A stretch of 33,979 bases of DNA from Clostridia bacterium (GTDB lineage: Bacteria; Bacillota; Clostridia; Oscillospirales; CAG-272), in assembly GCA_017518975.1 (NCBI GenBank), contig JAFWTH010000139.1, positions 1 through 33,979 of the forward strand. The letters run 5' to 3'. The notes beneath the pieces are model-generated. The model searched no databases. It saw nothing but the letters and a program-made list of their open reading frames with translations, and was not told the origin of the DNA. Positions 16,822 through 23,623 of the stretch are shown in pieces (the first letter of the stretch is position 1; each line of letters opens with the position of its first letter). Made by a program: the position numbers and the translations under genes.

Positions 16822-16835
16822 ATGGATTCGAACCA
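16822..16835. repeat. 14-base copy of the tRNA-Arg T-arm
   Basis: ATGGATTCGAACCA is identical to 16980-16993 inside the tRNA gene. It is flanked by bases that extend the T-stem but not by a full tRNA. It could be an attachment-site remnant. Confidence 0.4.
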
Positions 16836-16846
16836 CGCGTGGCGGT

Positions 16847-16919
16847 GGGAACACCGTAATTGAAAGCTAAGCGCATCGCCACGCAGCGAATTCGCTTTCG
16901 CGAATTCGGCGATGGTTCT
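16847..16919. repeat. Hairpin repeat, copy 2
   Basis: Same layout as copy 1, with loop TTTC in place of AGA between the GAATTCGC / GCGAATTC arms. Stems are kept while loop and flank differ, as expected of a structured or mobile repeat. Confidence 0.75.
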
Positions 16920-16933
16920 CAGTTGAGAGAATA

Positions 16934-16970
16934 AAAAAAGAAGAGACGCCTATGGCGTCTCTTCTTTTTT
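16934..16970. terminator. Terminator of the tRNA-Arg gene
   Basis: GAAGAGACGCC, loop TAT, GGCGTCTCTTC, with A-run and T-run on either side; works on both strands and starts directly at the tRNA 3' end. Confidence 0.92.
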
Positions 16971-17044
16971 CGTCCCCGAATGGATTCGAACCATCGACCT
17001 TCCGCTTAGGAGGCGGACGCTCTATCCAGCTGAGCTACGGAGAC
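16971..17044 (-). tRNA. tRNA-Arg (anticodon CCT)
   Basis: A 74-base tRNA on the minus strand. The acceptor stem GTCTCCG / CGGGGAC has one G-T pair and discriminator G. The D-arm contains AGCTCAGCTGGATAGAGC. The anticodon loop CTCCTAA gives CCT, which reads AGG arginine codons. The T-arm is GATGG TTCGAAT CCATT, with one mismatched or wobble end pair. CCA is not encoded. It is a single tRNA with its own promoter and terminator. Confidence 0.95.
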
Positions 17045-17079
17045 GTATTACCCACGGGTCCTCCGCGGACGCAAGTGAT

Positions 17080-17108
17080 ATTTTAGCACATTCCCCAGCG
17101 TTTTGCAA
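17080..17108 (-). promoter_or_regulatory. Promoter of tRNA-Arg
   Basis: Minus strand: TTGCAA (17103-17108), 17-base spacer, TAAAAT (17080-17085), 36 bases before the tRNA 5' end. Confidence 0.75.
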
Positions 17109-17118
17109 TACCCCGCGG

Positions 17119-17625
17119 TCAATTTCTGCGCTGACCGATTGTTTTCGGTATCTTCTTCGTCAGCAGCTGCGCGACGAGACCGGTGAAAAGTCCGGTGACG
17201 ATCCCGGACAGGATCAGGACGGGCGACCAGACGAACACCGACGCGGTCCCGTAGACAATCGCGGCGGCGATGAGCTGCCCCGCGTTGTGAAAGATCGCTC
17301 CGAAAACGCCCGCGACGAATATCTGGTTTTCCCTCAGCAGTTTTTTCATCAGCAGGATCGCGACGAACGCCAGCAGACCTCCCGAGAGGGAGAAGATAAA
17401 CGACGGTAAGGTTCCCGTGAACAGCGAGCCCAGAGAGATCCTGATAAGCGAGATACCCAGCGCGTCGGGCGCGCCGATCCGCATCAGCGCCCATACCGTG
17501 ACGATGTTCGCAAGTCCGAGCTTGACGCCCGGTATCGGCACGATCGGCGGTATCTGCGCCTCGATGACGAATAGAACGAGGGCGACCGCGGCGAGCACGG
17601 CGTCCGTTACTATACGCTTTGCCAT
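17119..17625 (-). CDS. Gx transporter / heptaprenyl diphosphate synthase component I family membrane protein
   Basis: A 168-residue membrane protein with about five helices. Family marks are EAQIPPIVPIPGVKLGLANIVTVWAL at residues 22-47 and SLIRISLGSLFTGTLPSFIFSLSGG at 59-83. Despite the old name it is not a prenyl synthase by itself; the fold resembles the substrate-binding subunits of ECF transporters. AGGAGGGAG precedes the ATG. It is the last gene of an operon with a lipoprotein, ApbE and a NusG-II protein. The same Gx plus NusG-II pair occurs in flavin-based electron transfer loci of Gram-positive bacteria, which suggests a role with quinones or flavins. Confidence 0.88.
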   Translation of the reverse strand: MAKRIVTDAVLAAVALVLFVIEAQIPPIVPIPGVKLGLANIVTVWALMRIGAPDALGISLIRISLGSLFTGTLPSFIFSLSGGLLAFVAILLMKKLLRENQIFVAGVFGAIFHNAGQLIAAAIVYGTASVFVWSPVLILSGIVTGLFTGLVAQLLTKKIPKTIGQRRN

Positions 17626-17657
17626 CCGGTCTCCCTCCTTTCTAAATCTTTTTTATC

Positions 17658-18038
17658 TCATCCCGCTTCCGCGTCCGCCTCTCCGTTCGTTCCGACGATG
17701 CGGATCACGAGGTCGTGCGGCATACATACGATGGGGTACGGATGGTCCTTCGACGCCCACCCGGTATTGACGCAGATCTGTTCGGGACAGTCCGCGCTCG
17801 ACACGCAGATCATTCCCGGCTTCACGGTCACGACGTTTCTGTCGCCGTCCGTTTCGCCGATCTCGATCTTATATTCCTCCGCGACCCTGTCAAGGTCGAT
17901 CGTATAAAGCACTTCGCCTCCCTTGACGATCTCCGCCGTCGTTCCCGGCGCGCCGAAAAACCTGATCGACAGGATCGCTCCCGCGGCGGCGACGACGAGA
18001 GCGGCGATAATGACGATCCACGTTCTCGTCTTTATCAT
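17658..18038 (-). CDS. NusG domain II-containing membrane-anchored protein
   Basis: A 126-residue protein with one N-terminal membrane helix (about residues 7-28) and an outside NusG-II-like beta domain: YTIDLDRVAEEYKIEI, then VVTVKPGMICVSSADCPEQICVNTGW and a C-terminal YPIVCMPHDLVIRI. The four cysteines (ICV, DCP, QICV, IVCMP) are a hallmark of this group and may form disulfides or bind a cofactor. Its ATG overlaps the ApbE stop (ATGA). It is not the transcription factor NusG; only the fold is shared. Work on electron-transfer loci places such proteins beside ApbE and Gx transporters, but its exact task is unknown. Confidence 0.88.
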   Translation of the reverse strand: MIKTRTWIVIIAALVVAAAGAILSIRFFGAPGTTAEIVKGGEVLYTIDLDRVAEEYKIEIGETDGDRNVVTVKPGMICVSSADCPEQICVNTGWASKDHPYPIVCMPHDLVIRIVGTNGEADAEAG

Positions 18039-19036
18039 CCTATCACCTTCAATTCATAAGGCGACCCTTCGGAGAGGGAGAACGAATCTTTGATCCCGTC
18101 CGTAACGAGAACGTCACCCGTTATTGTCACGAGTATCATCTCGAACCCGCCTTCTTTTCGCCACATCGCCTCCGCTTTTTCGGCTCCCATGACGAAGAGC
18201 GCAGTCGACAGGCCGTCGCACAAAGCGCCGTCCTCGCCGATCACCGTCGCCGAGAGGAGGCCGGCGTCCGCCGGCTCCGCCGTCGCGGGGTCGATTATAT
18301 GCCATCTTTTCACGCCGTCCTCGTCGGTGAAATACCTTTCGTACCCGCCCGACGTCACGACGCATTTGTCCTTCACTTCGATCACCCCGAACGAGCCGTC
18401 GCCGTTCGGGTCGCGTATAGCCACGCGCCACGGCGAGCCGTCGGGTTTTCCGCCGACCGTGACGATACTGCCGCCGAGGTCGGCTATCGCCGAGGTTACT
18501 CCCTCGTTTTTCAGAATATCGCGCACTCTGTCTCCGAGATATCCCTTGGCGACCGCACCGAGGTCGACCATATACCCGTCGGGTACCGACACGGTATTGC
18601 CGTCGGTCTTCACGTTGGTGAAGCCGATCAGATCGCGCAGCTCTTCGATCTTTTCGGGGGAGGGAACGGAGTACTCGCCCGTTGTGAATCCCCAAGCTCT
18701 CACGGCGGGATAAACGGTTATATCGAGCGCGCCGTCCGTTATCCCGGAGATCTCAAGCGCCTTTTCGATCAGTTCGACCGTTTCGTCAGACGCATCGACG
18801 CGTCCGTTTGCGTTGAGTCTCCCGATCTCGCTTTCCGCATCCGTAACGGAGAAAAGCGTCTCGAGCCGCCTCGCCTCGTCCTCGGCAGCGCCGGTCGCGT
18901 CTGTTCCGCAGGTCTTCACAGACATATACGTGTCCATGGCGAAAAAGTCGGACGAGTATTCGCGGGATGCTCCGCAGGCGGTAAACGCGGCGGATATAAG
19001 CGCAGCGAAAAAAACGGCTGTGATCTTTTTGACCAT
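18035..19036 (-). CDS. apbE: FAD:protein FMN transferase (ApbE), lipoprotein
   Basis: A 333-residue lipoprotein that attaches FMN to Thr or Ser of exported flavoproteins. The signal peptide ends at the lipobox FTAC (C21). Family blocks are FFAMDTYMSVKTCG (about residues 32-45), YMVDLGAVAKGYLGDRV, ADLGGSIVTVGGKPDG, VTSGGYERYF and HIIDPATAEPADAGLLSATVIG, plus ALCDGLSTALFVMG, which holds the metal-binding Asp. No clear flavinylation target motif is seen in the three neighbours, so the substrate protein may lie elsewhere. A GC-rich hairpin of 10 perfect pairs (19053-19083) precedes it in the transcript. Confidence 0.95.
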   Translation of the reverse strand: MVKKITAVFFAALISAAFTACGASREYSSDFFAMDTYMSVKTCGTDATGAAEDEARRLETLFSVTDAESEIGRLNANGRVDASDETVELIEKALEISGITDGALDITVYPAVRAWGFTTGEYSVPSPEKIEELRDLIGFTNVKTDGNTVSVPDGYMVDLGAVAKGYLGDRVRDILKNEGVTSAIADLGGSIVTVGGKPDGSPWRVAIRDPNGDGSFGVIEVKDKCVVTSGGYERYFTDEDGVKRWHIIDPATAEPADAGLLSATVIGEDGALCDGLSTALFVMGAEKAEAMWRKEGGFEMILVTITGDVLVTDGIKDSFSLSEGSPYELKVIG

Positions 19037-19052
19037 ATCCCTTCACCTCAAA

Positions 19053-19083
19053 GGCGGCGGCGCTCCTCCGGAACGCCGCCGCC
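19053..19083 (-). promoter_or_regulatory. Intercistronic GC-rich hairpin between lipoprotein and apbE
   Basis: GGCGGCGGCG / CGCCGCCGCC, 10 perfect pairs with an 11-base loop. Only three T follow on the transcript, so it is more likely a processing or partial-stop element than a full terminator. Confidence 0.5.
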
Positions 19084-19100
19084 AGACGCATTTTTCGTTT

Positions 19101-19631
19101 TTATCCTTCGTCGGTCTCGTCTTCGACCGCTTCTTCTGTTTCGATCTCGGTCTCGGTTTCGCCGACTTCATCCGTAGCGTCCGGATCGTCGATCGCCTCG
19201 GAGTTGCTCCACGAATCGAGGTAGTAAACGATATAATCTCCGTCTTTGACGACCGCCTCGCTGGCGAGTTCAGTCGCGTCCTGACCGTTCAGTTTGTAGA
19301 TCCATCCGGAGACGATGCCGTCCTTGGTGCGCTCTTTCTGGCTCTTGATAGAAGTTATACGACCGCCGTTCACGCTTTCGTCGACGGTGTACTGGACCAT
19401 GTTTTCTTCAAGGATCTCACGGGTCGCCTGAAGGACTGTAGGCGGGTTGTTCGCCGTTCCTTTGATCTCGCTCTCCATGACCCCGCAGATAAGGTCCTTC
19501 GAACCGTTCGGGTTTATTTTGATAACGGCGAGTCTTACGTTTGCGGAAATGACTTCTCCGCCGCATGATATCAAGCCCATCGTGGCGAGAACGATCGCCA
19601 TAACGAGGGCTGCTATTCTCATTCTCTTCAT
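19101..19631 (-). CDS. DUF4430-like lipoprotein
   Basis: A 176-residue lipoprotein with lipobox LISC (C23). The middle part (residues 28-140) resembles DUF4430, a fold similar to the C-terminal domain of transcobalamin: VLQATREILEENMVQYTVDES, then SGWIYKLNGQDATELASEAVVKDGDYIVYYL. The C-terminus is a Glu/Asp/Thr-rich tail. It is the first gene of the operon and has its own promoter with AAGGAAG before the ATG. The ligand is unknown; binding of a cofactor, as in the related fold, is only a possibility. Confidence 0.8.
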   Translation of the reverse strand: MKRMRIAALVMAIVLATMGLISCGGEVISANVRLAVIKINPNGSKDLICGVMESEIKGTANNPPTVLQATREILEENMVQYTVDESVNGGRITSIKSQKERTKDGIVSGWIYKLNGQDATELASEAVVKDGDYIVYYLDSWSNSEAIDDPDATDEVGETETEIETEEAVEDETDEG

Positions 19632-19672
19632 TTTGATCTTCCTTTCAGAACACGCATTTTACTACATATTAG

Positions 19673-19701
19673 AATATACAACTTTTGCACACTTTTGTCA
19701 A
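19673..19701 (-). promoter_or_regulatory. Promoter of the lipoprotein-apbE-NusGII-Gx operon
   Basis: Minus strand: TTGACA (19696-19701), 17-base spacer, TATATT (19673-19678), just past the TspO stop. Confidence 0.85.
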
Positions 19702-19710
19702 TACCCGATT

Positions 19711-20202
19711 TCAGTTGAGCACGGCGAAACCGACCGTAAGATACAGGAAATACGCCTCAAGGATCCAAAGCGGCACGGCGGATAAAAAAACGGACGTATA
19801 GAACCGCCCACACCTTACCGCCGCGGGGATGAGGACTGCTCCGGAGACGAAAAGCGCCGCCGAGGCGACGGCGAACCTCCCGGAGAAGAAAAGCGGGCAC
19901 CAGAACAGAGCGAGGAAAAACCCCGCTGCGGCATTGACGAGCGCGCCGGACGCCTTTTTTACCGCTCCTTTGACGATAGCGGCGAAGACGCCGAAAAGAA
20001 GATAAGTCAGGATCCAAAAAATGAACAGAACGAAAAGCGGAGGCGTCAGGGGAGGCTTTCTCATTATCCGCCAGAAAACTCCCGCTCCGCCCGAAGTTAC
20101 CCACGTCAGTACTCCGAGAGCCGCTCCCGCAGCGCAGAACACGATCAATGCCGCCTTGATCCCGGATATACAGTAAAACTCGTTTTTCAGTCGTTTCAAC
20201 AC
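19711..20202 (-). CDS. TspO/MBR family membrane protein
   Basis: A 163-residue protein with five predicted helices. The RKPPLTPPLFVLFIFWILTYLLFG block (about residues 47-70) matches the conserved loop 1/helix 2 region of TspO, and ALFWCPLFFSGRFAVA matches the W.PLFF region. TspO proteins bind tetrapyrroles and may degrade or sense them under oxidative stress. The start is GTG at 20202 with GGGGTGA upstream. It precedes the ApbE operon but that has its own promoter, so a functional link is uncertain. Confidence 0.85.
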   Translation of the reverse strand: MLKRLKNEFYCISGIKAALIVFCAAGAALGVLTWVTSGGAGVFWRIMRKPPLTPPLFVLFIFWILTYLLFGVFAAIVKGAVKKASGALVNAAAGFFLALFWCPLFFSGRFAVASAALFVSGAVLIPAAVRCGRFYTSVFLSAVPLWILEAYFLYLTVGFAVLN

Positions 20203-20250
20203 AAAATCACCCCATACTGAAAGTATGAGGCGATACGTTTTTCTATTCCG

Positions 20251-20988
20251 TTATTCTGTGCCTCTTTTCCATCCGTCGACCTCTCCGCGTTCCATCGCGC
20301 CGATGATCGAGTCGTAAAGGCCCCTGTATTCGCGGTCAAGGGAGATAAGAGTCTTTTTCATCCGCTCCCGCTCCGTTCCGCCGTCGACGGGGCAGATCTT
20401 TTGAAGGACGGGAAGAGAAAGGGCGCGGCGCAGCGGTTCTATCTCCCGCTCGCGCATATATATAAGCGGTCTTATCAGTCTGATCCTTTCATATTCGGTT
20501 ACGGGAGAAAAACAACCTATTTTCCCGCCAATCATCAGATTCATCATAAAAGTTTCCGCGGCGTCGTCCATATGGTGACCGAGCGCGAGCGTACTGCATC
20601 CCAGCTTTTCCGCCTCGTCGTTCAGCGCTCCGCGTCTCAGACGCGCGCAAAGACTGCAAGGACGCTCCTCTCCGCGCGCCTCGAAGACGATACGTGCGAT
20701 CTTCGTTTTCACTACGGTCAGACGCACTCCGAGTTCTTCGCACATCGCGCCGATCGTCTCGCGATCGAAACGCCCCCCCCCGATGTCTTCGAACGACGGA
20801 TCGATGCTGATCGCTTCGAGATCGAATGAGAAAGCGTCGAATCTTCTGAGTTCGGCAAGAAGCTTCAGCAGAACGACGGAGTCCTTCCCCCCCGATACTC
20901 CTACCGCGATCCTGTCGCCCCGGGAGATCATCCCGTAGTTTTCCACGGCGCGTCGCATAACGCTGAGCGCGGATTGAATGTTTTTCAT
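20251..20988 (-). CDS. TtcA-like tRNA thiolation ATPase (PP-loop)
   Basis: A 245-residue PP-loop ATP pyrophosphatase close to TtcA, which makes 2-thiocytidine 32 in tRNA. SGGKDS is at residues 32-37. The cluster-type cysteines are CSLC in ERPCSLCARLRRG, with a third in LQKICPVDGG, matching the three-Cys pattern of TtcA. LGHHMDDAAET is the usual second nucleotide motif. The ATG at 20988 has GGAG upstream; the TTG seven codons earlier is weaker. A run of nine G (mRNA sense) at 20773-20781 codes for GGG within EDIGGGRF and could slip. The sulfur donor may be the cysteine desulfurase at 8502. Confidence 0.88.
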   Translation of the reverse strand: MKNIQSALSVMRRAVENYGMISRGDRIAVGVSGGKDSVVLLKLLAELRRFDAFSFDLEAISIDPSFEDIGGGRFDRETIGAMCEELGVRLTVVKTKIARIVFEARGEERPCSLCARLRRGALNDEAEKLGCSTLALGHHMDDAAETFMMNLMIGGKIGCFSPVTEYERIRLIRPLIYMREREIEPLRRALSLPVLQKICPVDGGTERERMKKTLISLDREYRGLYDSIIGAMERGEVDGWKRGTE

Positions 20989-21062
20989 AAATTCGCTCCG
21001 GTGTGTCAATCGGCTCGCGGCCGAATAGAATGATATCGTAATCAGAAAAAAGGAGAAAAAAC

Positions 21063-21626
21063 ATGGCTGAGAAGATTTACATAGATCAAGGTCATAACCC
21101 GCGGAATCCGAACTCGGGAGCCGAGGGAAACGGTCTGCGGGAACAGGATCTCGTATATACGATAGGGGTGCGCCTTTCGGAGATCCTGCGGGCCGGAGGG
21201 CTCACAACGCGGCTGTCACGTCCGTCCCCGACGACTCAGCTCGGGACGTCCGTCGCGACGTCGCTCGCCGCGCGCGTCAACGACGCCAATTCATGGGGCG
21301 CCGATTATTTTATCAGTCTGCATACAAACGCGTCGTCCGTAACAACGGCGAGCGGTTCCGAGTGTTTCGTATACAGCGAAGCGAGCCCCGCGTACGCGCT
21401 GGCGGAGAACGTGGCGTTCCGCCTGAACGCGGCGACCGGTCTGCGCGACAGAGGCGTATTCACACGTCCGTCTCTTTACGTATTGAGAAGGACGGCTATG
21501 CCCGCCGTCCTCGTTGAACTCGGTTTTATTACAAATCCGTTCGATTCGGAACTCATGCGCTCGTCGCCTGAGATCTTCGCTGTCGGAGTCGCAAACGGGA
21601 TTTTCGCTTACCTCGGTCTGTTATGA
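21063..21626 (+). CDS. N-acetylmuramoyl-L-alanine amidase (Amidase_3)
   Basis: A 187-residue zinc amidase that cuts the bond between muramic acid and the peptide in peptidoglycan. Zinc and catalytic residues are H11 in IDQGHN, E27 in GLREQDL, the His in FISLHTNA and the Glu in LVELGFITN. It consists of the catalytic domain alone, with no signal peptide and no wall-binding domain, so export is unclear; some clostridial sporulation or lysis amidases are like this. AAGGAG lies before the ATG. Its last six bases overlap the end of trmD tail to tail: the TTA Leu codon is the antisense of the trmD stop. Confidence 0.92.
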   Translation: MAEKIYIDQGHNPRNPNSGAEGNGLREQDLVYTIGVRLSEILRAGGLTTRLSRPSPTTQLGTSVATSLAARVNDANSWGADYFISLHTNASSVTTASGSECFVYSEASPAYALAENVAFRLNAATGLRDRGVFTRPSLYVLRRTAMPAVLVELGFITNPFDSELMRSSPEIFAVGVANGIFAYLGLL

Positions 21627-22322
21627 CCCGTCACCGGCAAGAAGATCGGGTCTCCTCTCCTTTGTGATCTCAACGGACTTTTCACGACGCCAGTCGTCGA
21701 TGTTCTTGTGATGCCCGCTGAGCAATACCTCGGGGACTTCCATCCCGTTAAAGACGGGCGGGCGGGTATATTGCGGGTATTCGAGCAGGCCGTCGGTCAG
21801 CGATTCCGCCTCGAAGCACTCGGGATCCGAGAGCACGCCCGGGCACAGCCGTCCCACCGCGTCGGCGAGGATGCACGCCGGTATCTCGCCGCCTGTCAGG
21901 ACGTAGTCGCCGATCGAGATCTCCTCATCGATGATCTCGTCGATGATCCGCTGGTCGACTCCCTCGTAGTGGCCGCAAAGAATGATTATCTGTCCGTACT
22001 GCGAGAGGCGTTTCGCGTCGTCCTGACGGAACAGCTTGCCTCTCGGGGTCATATAGACCGTCCGGATCTGATCACGGGGCAGGGATCCGGGATCTTCTAC
22101 AATTGCCGAATAACAGTTGAAGATCGGAGGAGCGGCCATCAGCATCCCTTTTCCGCCCCCGTACGGCGTGTCGTCGACTCTTCTGTTCTTGTCCTCTGAA
22201 TAGTCCCTTATGTTATGTACTCTGACGTCGAGCGCGCCGCTTTTTCTCGCTCTTCCGATGATGCTTTCGGAGAGGACGTAGTCGACAAACTCCGGGAAAA
22301 GTGTCATGACGTCAATTCTCAT
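21621..22322 (-). CDS. trmD: tRNA (guanine-N1)-methyltransferase TrmD
   Basis: A 233-residue SPOUT-class enzyme that makes m1G37 in tRNAs with G36 and prevents frameshifting. MRIDVMTLFPEFVDYVL at the start, then DTPYGGGKGMLM and the knot region IIILCGHYEGVDQRIIDE and SIGDYVLTGGEIPACILADAVGRL, give a full match. Length is typical. It overlaps the end of rimM by 11 bases, the usual order in bacteria, but rpsP and rplS, which commonly flank the pair, are not here. Confidence 0.97.
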   Translation of the reverse strand: MRIDVMTLFPEFVDYVLSESIIGRARKSGALDVRVHNIRDYSEDKNRRVDDTPYGGGKGMLMAAPPIFNCYSAIVEDPGSLPRDQIRTVYMTPRGKLFRQDDAKRLSQYGQIIILCGHYEGVDQRIIDEIIDEEISIGDYVLTGGEIPACILADAVGRLCPGVLSDPECFEAESLTDGLLEYPQYTRPPVFNGMEVPEVLLSGHHKNIDDWRREKSVEITKERRPDLLAGDGS

Positions 22323-22854
22323 TTTTATCTTTTGCCTCCGGGATCATACCCTCGATGAGATGAACGTAAATTCCCGCTCCGTCCCCTTCGGGGACGACTT
22401 TTTTTATGAATTCCGGAACGCCGGGGATCATGAATTCGTCCTCTTCCGCGGTTCTGACGACGTAAAGGTGCTGTATCCGTTCGGTCAGGACCTCGGACAG
22501 CGTTCCGACCGGTTTCCCCGTTTTTTCGTCGATAACGGGGAGCCCGATCACGTCGGCGATGAAATAATCGCCCTTTTTGAGCTTGAACGACGATCTGTCC
22601 GCGAAGAATACGGTCCCCTTCATCGTGATGGCGGCGTCGAGGTCGTCGATCCCGTCGACCGCCGCGACGAGAAGACCTTTGTGGATGAATCCGGACTTTA
22701 CGTCCCATTCTTTCCACGATCCGTCTTTATTCTTCGTGTAGTATTTTTTGACTTCGGCGAGCGCCTCGGGCGAGTCGGCAAGCGAGACGAGCTTCATCAT
22801 CCCGCGGACTCCGTGCGTTCCGACGACGCGCGCGCATTCAAGATATTTATTCAA
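22312..22854 (-). CDS. rimM: 16S rRNA processing protein RimM
   Basis: A 180-residue ribosome maturation factor for the 30S head that works with protein S19. The N-terminal domain starts with LECARVVGTHGVRGMMKL, and the PRC-barrel part has GDYFIADVIGLPVIDEKTGKPVGTL and FMIPGVPEFIKKVV. The start is TTG at 22854: the reading frame stays open upstream, but RimM proteins begin just before this motif and GGGAGGG lies 6 bases before. A promoter lies just upstream, so the transcript leader is short. Confidence 0.95.
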   Translation of the reverse strand: MNKYLECARVVGTHGVRGMMKLVSLADSPEALAEVKKYYTKNKDGSWKEWDVKSGFIHKGLLVAAVDGIDDLDAAITMKGTVFFADRSSFKLKKGDYFIADVIGLPVIDEKTGKPVGTLSEVLTERIQHLYVVRTAEEDEFMIPGVPEFIKKVVPEGDGAGIYVHLIEGMIPEAKDKNEN

Positions 22855-22879
22855 GATCCGCCCTCCCGGCTTTTTTGAT

Positions 22880-22908
22880 ATTTTACCATAATTGACCCGC
22901 GGAATCAA
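22880..22908 (-). promoter_or_regulatory. Promoter of rimM-trmD
   Basis: Minus strand: TTGATT (22903-22908), 17-base spacer, TAAAAT (22880-22885). Confidence 0.65.
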
Positions 22909-22917
22909 CCGAGTCGA

Positions 22918-22946
22918 TTTACTTTTCCGCCGGGGTGTGATATAAT
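22918..22946 (+). promoter_or_regulatory. Promoter of queT, extended -10
   Basis: TTTACT (22918-22923), 17-base spacer, TATAAT (22941-22946), with TG one base before the -10 box. The -35 box is poor, which fits an extended -10 promoter. Confidence 0.7.
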
Positions 22947-22952
22947 ACCGAA

Positions 22953-23029
22953 CGGTGATTATTTCACCGGTGAGTTCGAAACCATCCTCACCCGGACGGG
23001 TCTTCCCGCCCCAAATCAAAACTAAGGAG
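22953..23029 (+). promoter_or_regulatory. Structured queT leader, candidate preQ1 riboswitch
   Basis: HP1 is CGGTGA, loop TTATT, TCACCG (22953-22969). HP2 is GGTGAG / CTCACC (22969-22992). They share a base, and TCACCGGTGA between them is a palindrome, so the folds compete. The end has AAAACTAAGGAG, which resembles the A-rich, CTAAGG-containing 3' part of preQ1-sensing RNAs overlapping the ribosome site. Class I lacks a match in the loop, so the class is open. Confidence 0.5.
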
Positions 23030-23039
23030 AAAAAAGAAT

Positions 23040-23579
23040 ATGAGAAAAGAGATCCGCTTTATCACAACGGGCGCGATTATCGCCGCCCTGTACGCCGCGC
23101 TGACGATGGCGTTCTGGGAGATATCGTCCGCGGGGATCCAGTTCCGTCTGTCCGAGGCGCTTTGCGTTTTGCCCGCTTTCACTCCCGCGGCGATCCCGGG
23201 GCTCACGATCGGGTGCGCGATCGCCAATATCGCGGGCGGGACGTGGATCGACGTCGTGTTCGGGTCGTTGGCGACGCTTCTCGCGTCGGTTTGTACGTAT
23301 TTTATCGGCAGAGCGTTCCGGGTCGGTAAAACCGACAGGGTTAAACTTCCCGCGGTGCTTCTATGCCCTCTGCCTCCCGTACTGTTCAACGCGGCGATCA
23401 TTCCGTTCGTTCTCTACTTCGGTTACGGGATCACGTCCGCTTTCGGAGTCGAAGGCGCGGCTCCCGTTCTCGCGATCCACGCCGCGACGGTCGGCGCGGG
23501 CGAGGCGGCGGTCTGCTACATACTCGGAGTGCCTCTCATGGATATCGTGAACCGGTTAAGAAAAAAACTCGGGTTTTAA
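23040..23579 (+). CDS. queT: QueT family preQ1/queuosine-precursor transporter
   Basis: A 179-residue ECF-transporter substrate-binding subunit with about five helices. QueT marks are ITTGAIIAALYAALTMAF at the N-terminus, then QFRLSEALCVLPAFTPAAIPGLTIGCAIANI and GTWIDVVFGSLATLLAS. It would bring in preQ1 or queuine-like precursors for tRNA queuosine, using a shared ECF module coded elsewhere. AAGGAG precedes the ATG by 10 bases and is part of the candidate riboswitch. A strong terminator follows. Confidence 0.92.
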   Translation: MRKEIRFITTGAIIAALYAALTMAFWEISSAGIQFRLSEALCVLPAFTPAAIPGLTIGCAIANIAGGTWIDVVFGSLATLLASVCTYFIGRAFRVGKTDRVKLPAVLLCPLPPVLFNAAIIPFVLYFGYGITSAFGVEGAAPVLAIHAATVGAGEAAVCYILGVPLMDIVNRLRKKLGF

Positions 23580-23584
23580 AAAAG

Positions 23585-23623
23585 AACGGTGGCTTGACCG
23601 TCAAGCCACCGTTTCATTTTTTT
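23585..23623. terminator. Terminator shared by queT and the VanY-like gene
   Basis: AACGGTGGCTTGA, loop CCG, TCAAGCCACCGTT: 13 perfect pairs, with T-rich tails on both strands. The VanY-like stop codon lies directly beside the stem. Confidence 0.92.

Larger units (their letters stand above)
16497..16970. other. Gene-free stretch: twin operators, promoter, hairpin repeats, terminator
   Basis: About 470 bases hold, from left to right, operator 1, a consensus minus-strand promoter, operator 2, two copies of a hairpin repeat with a tRNA T-arm-like piece between them, and the terminator of the tRNA gene. Open frames across the repeats look spurious. Confidence 0.7.

Noticed and set aside
16435..16882. 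Two open frames (about 139 and 68 codons) on the minus strand across the repeats
   Set aside because: They read through the hairpin repeats and the T-arm-like piece, and one runs over the operators, promoter and DUF6442 start; no ribosome site fits.
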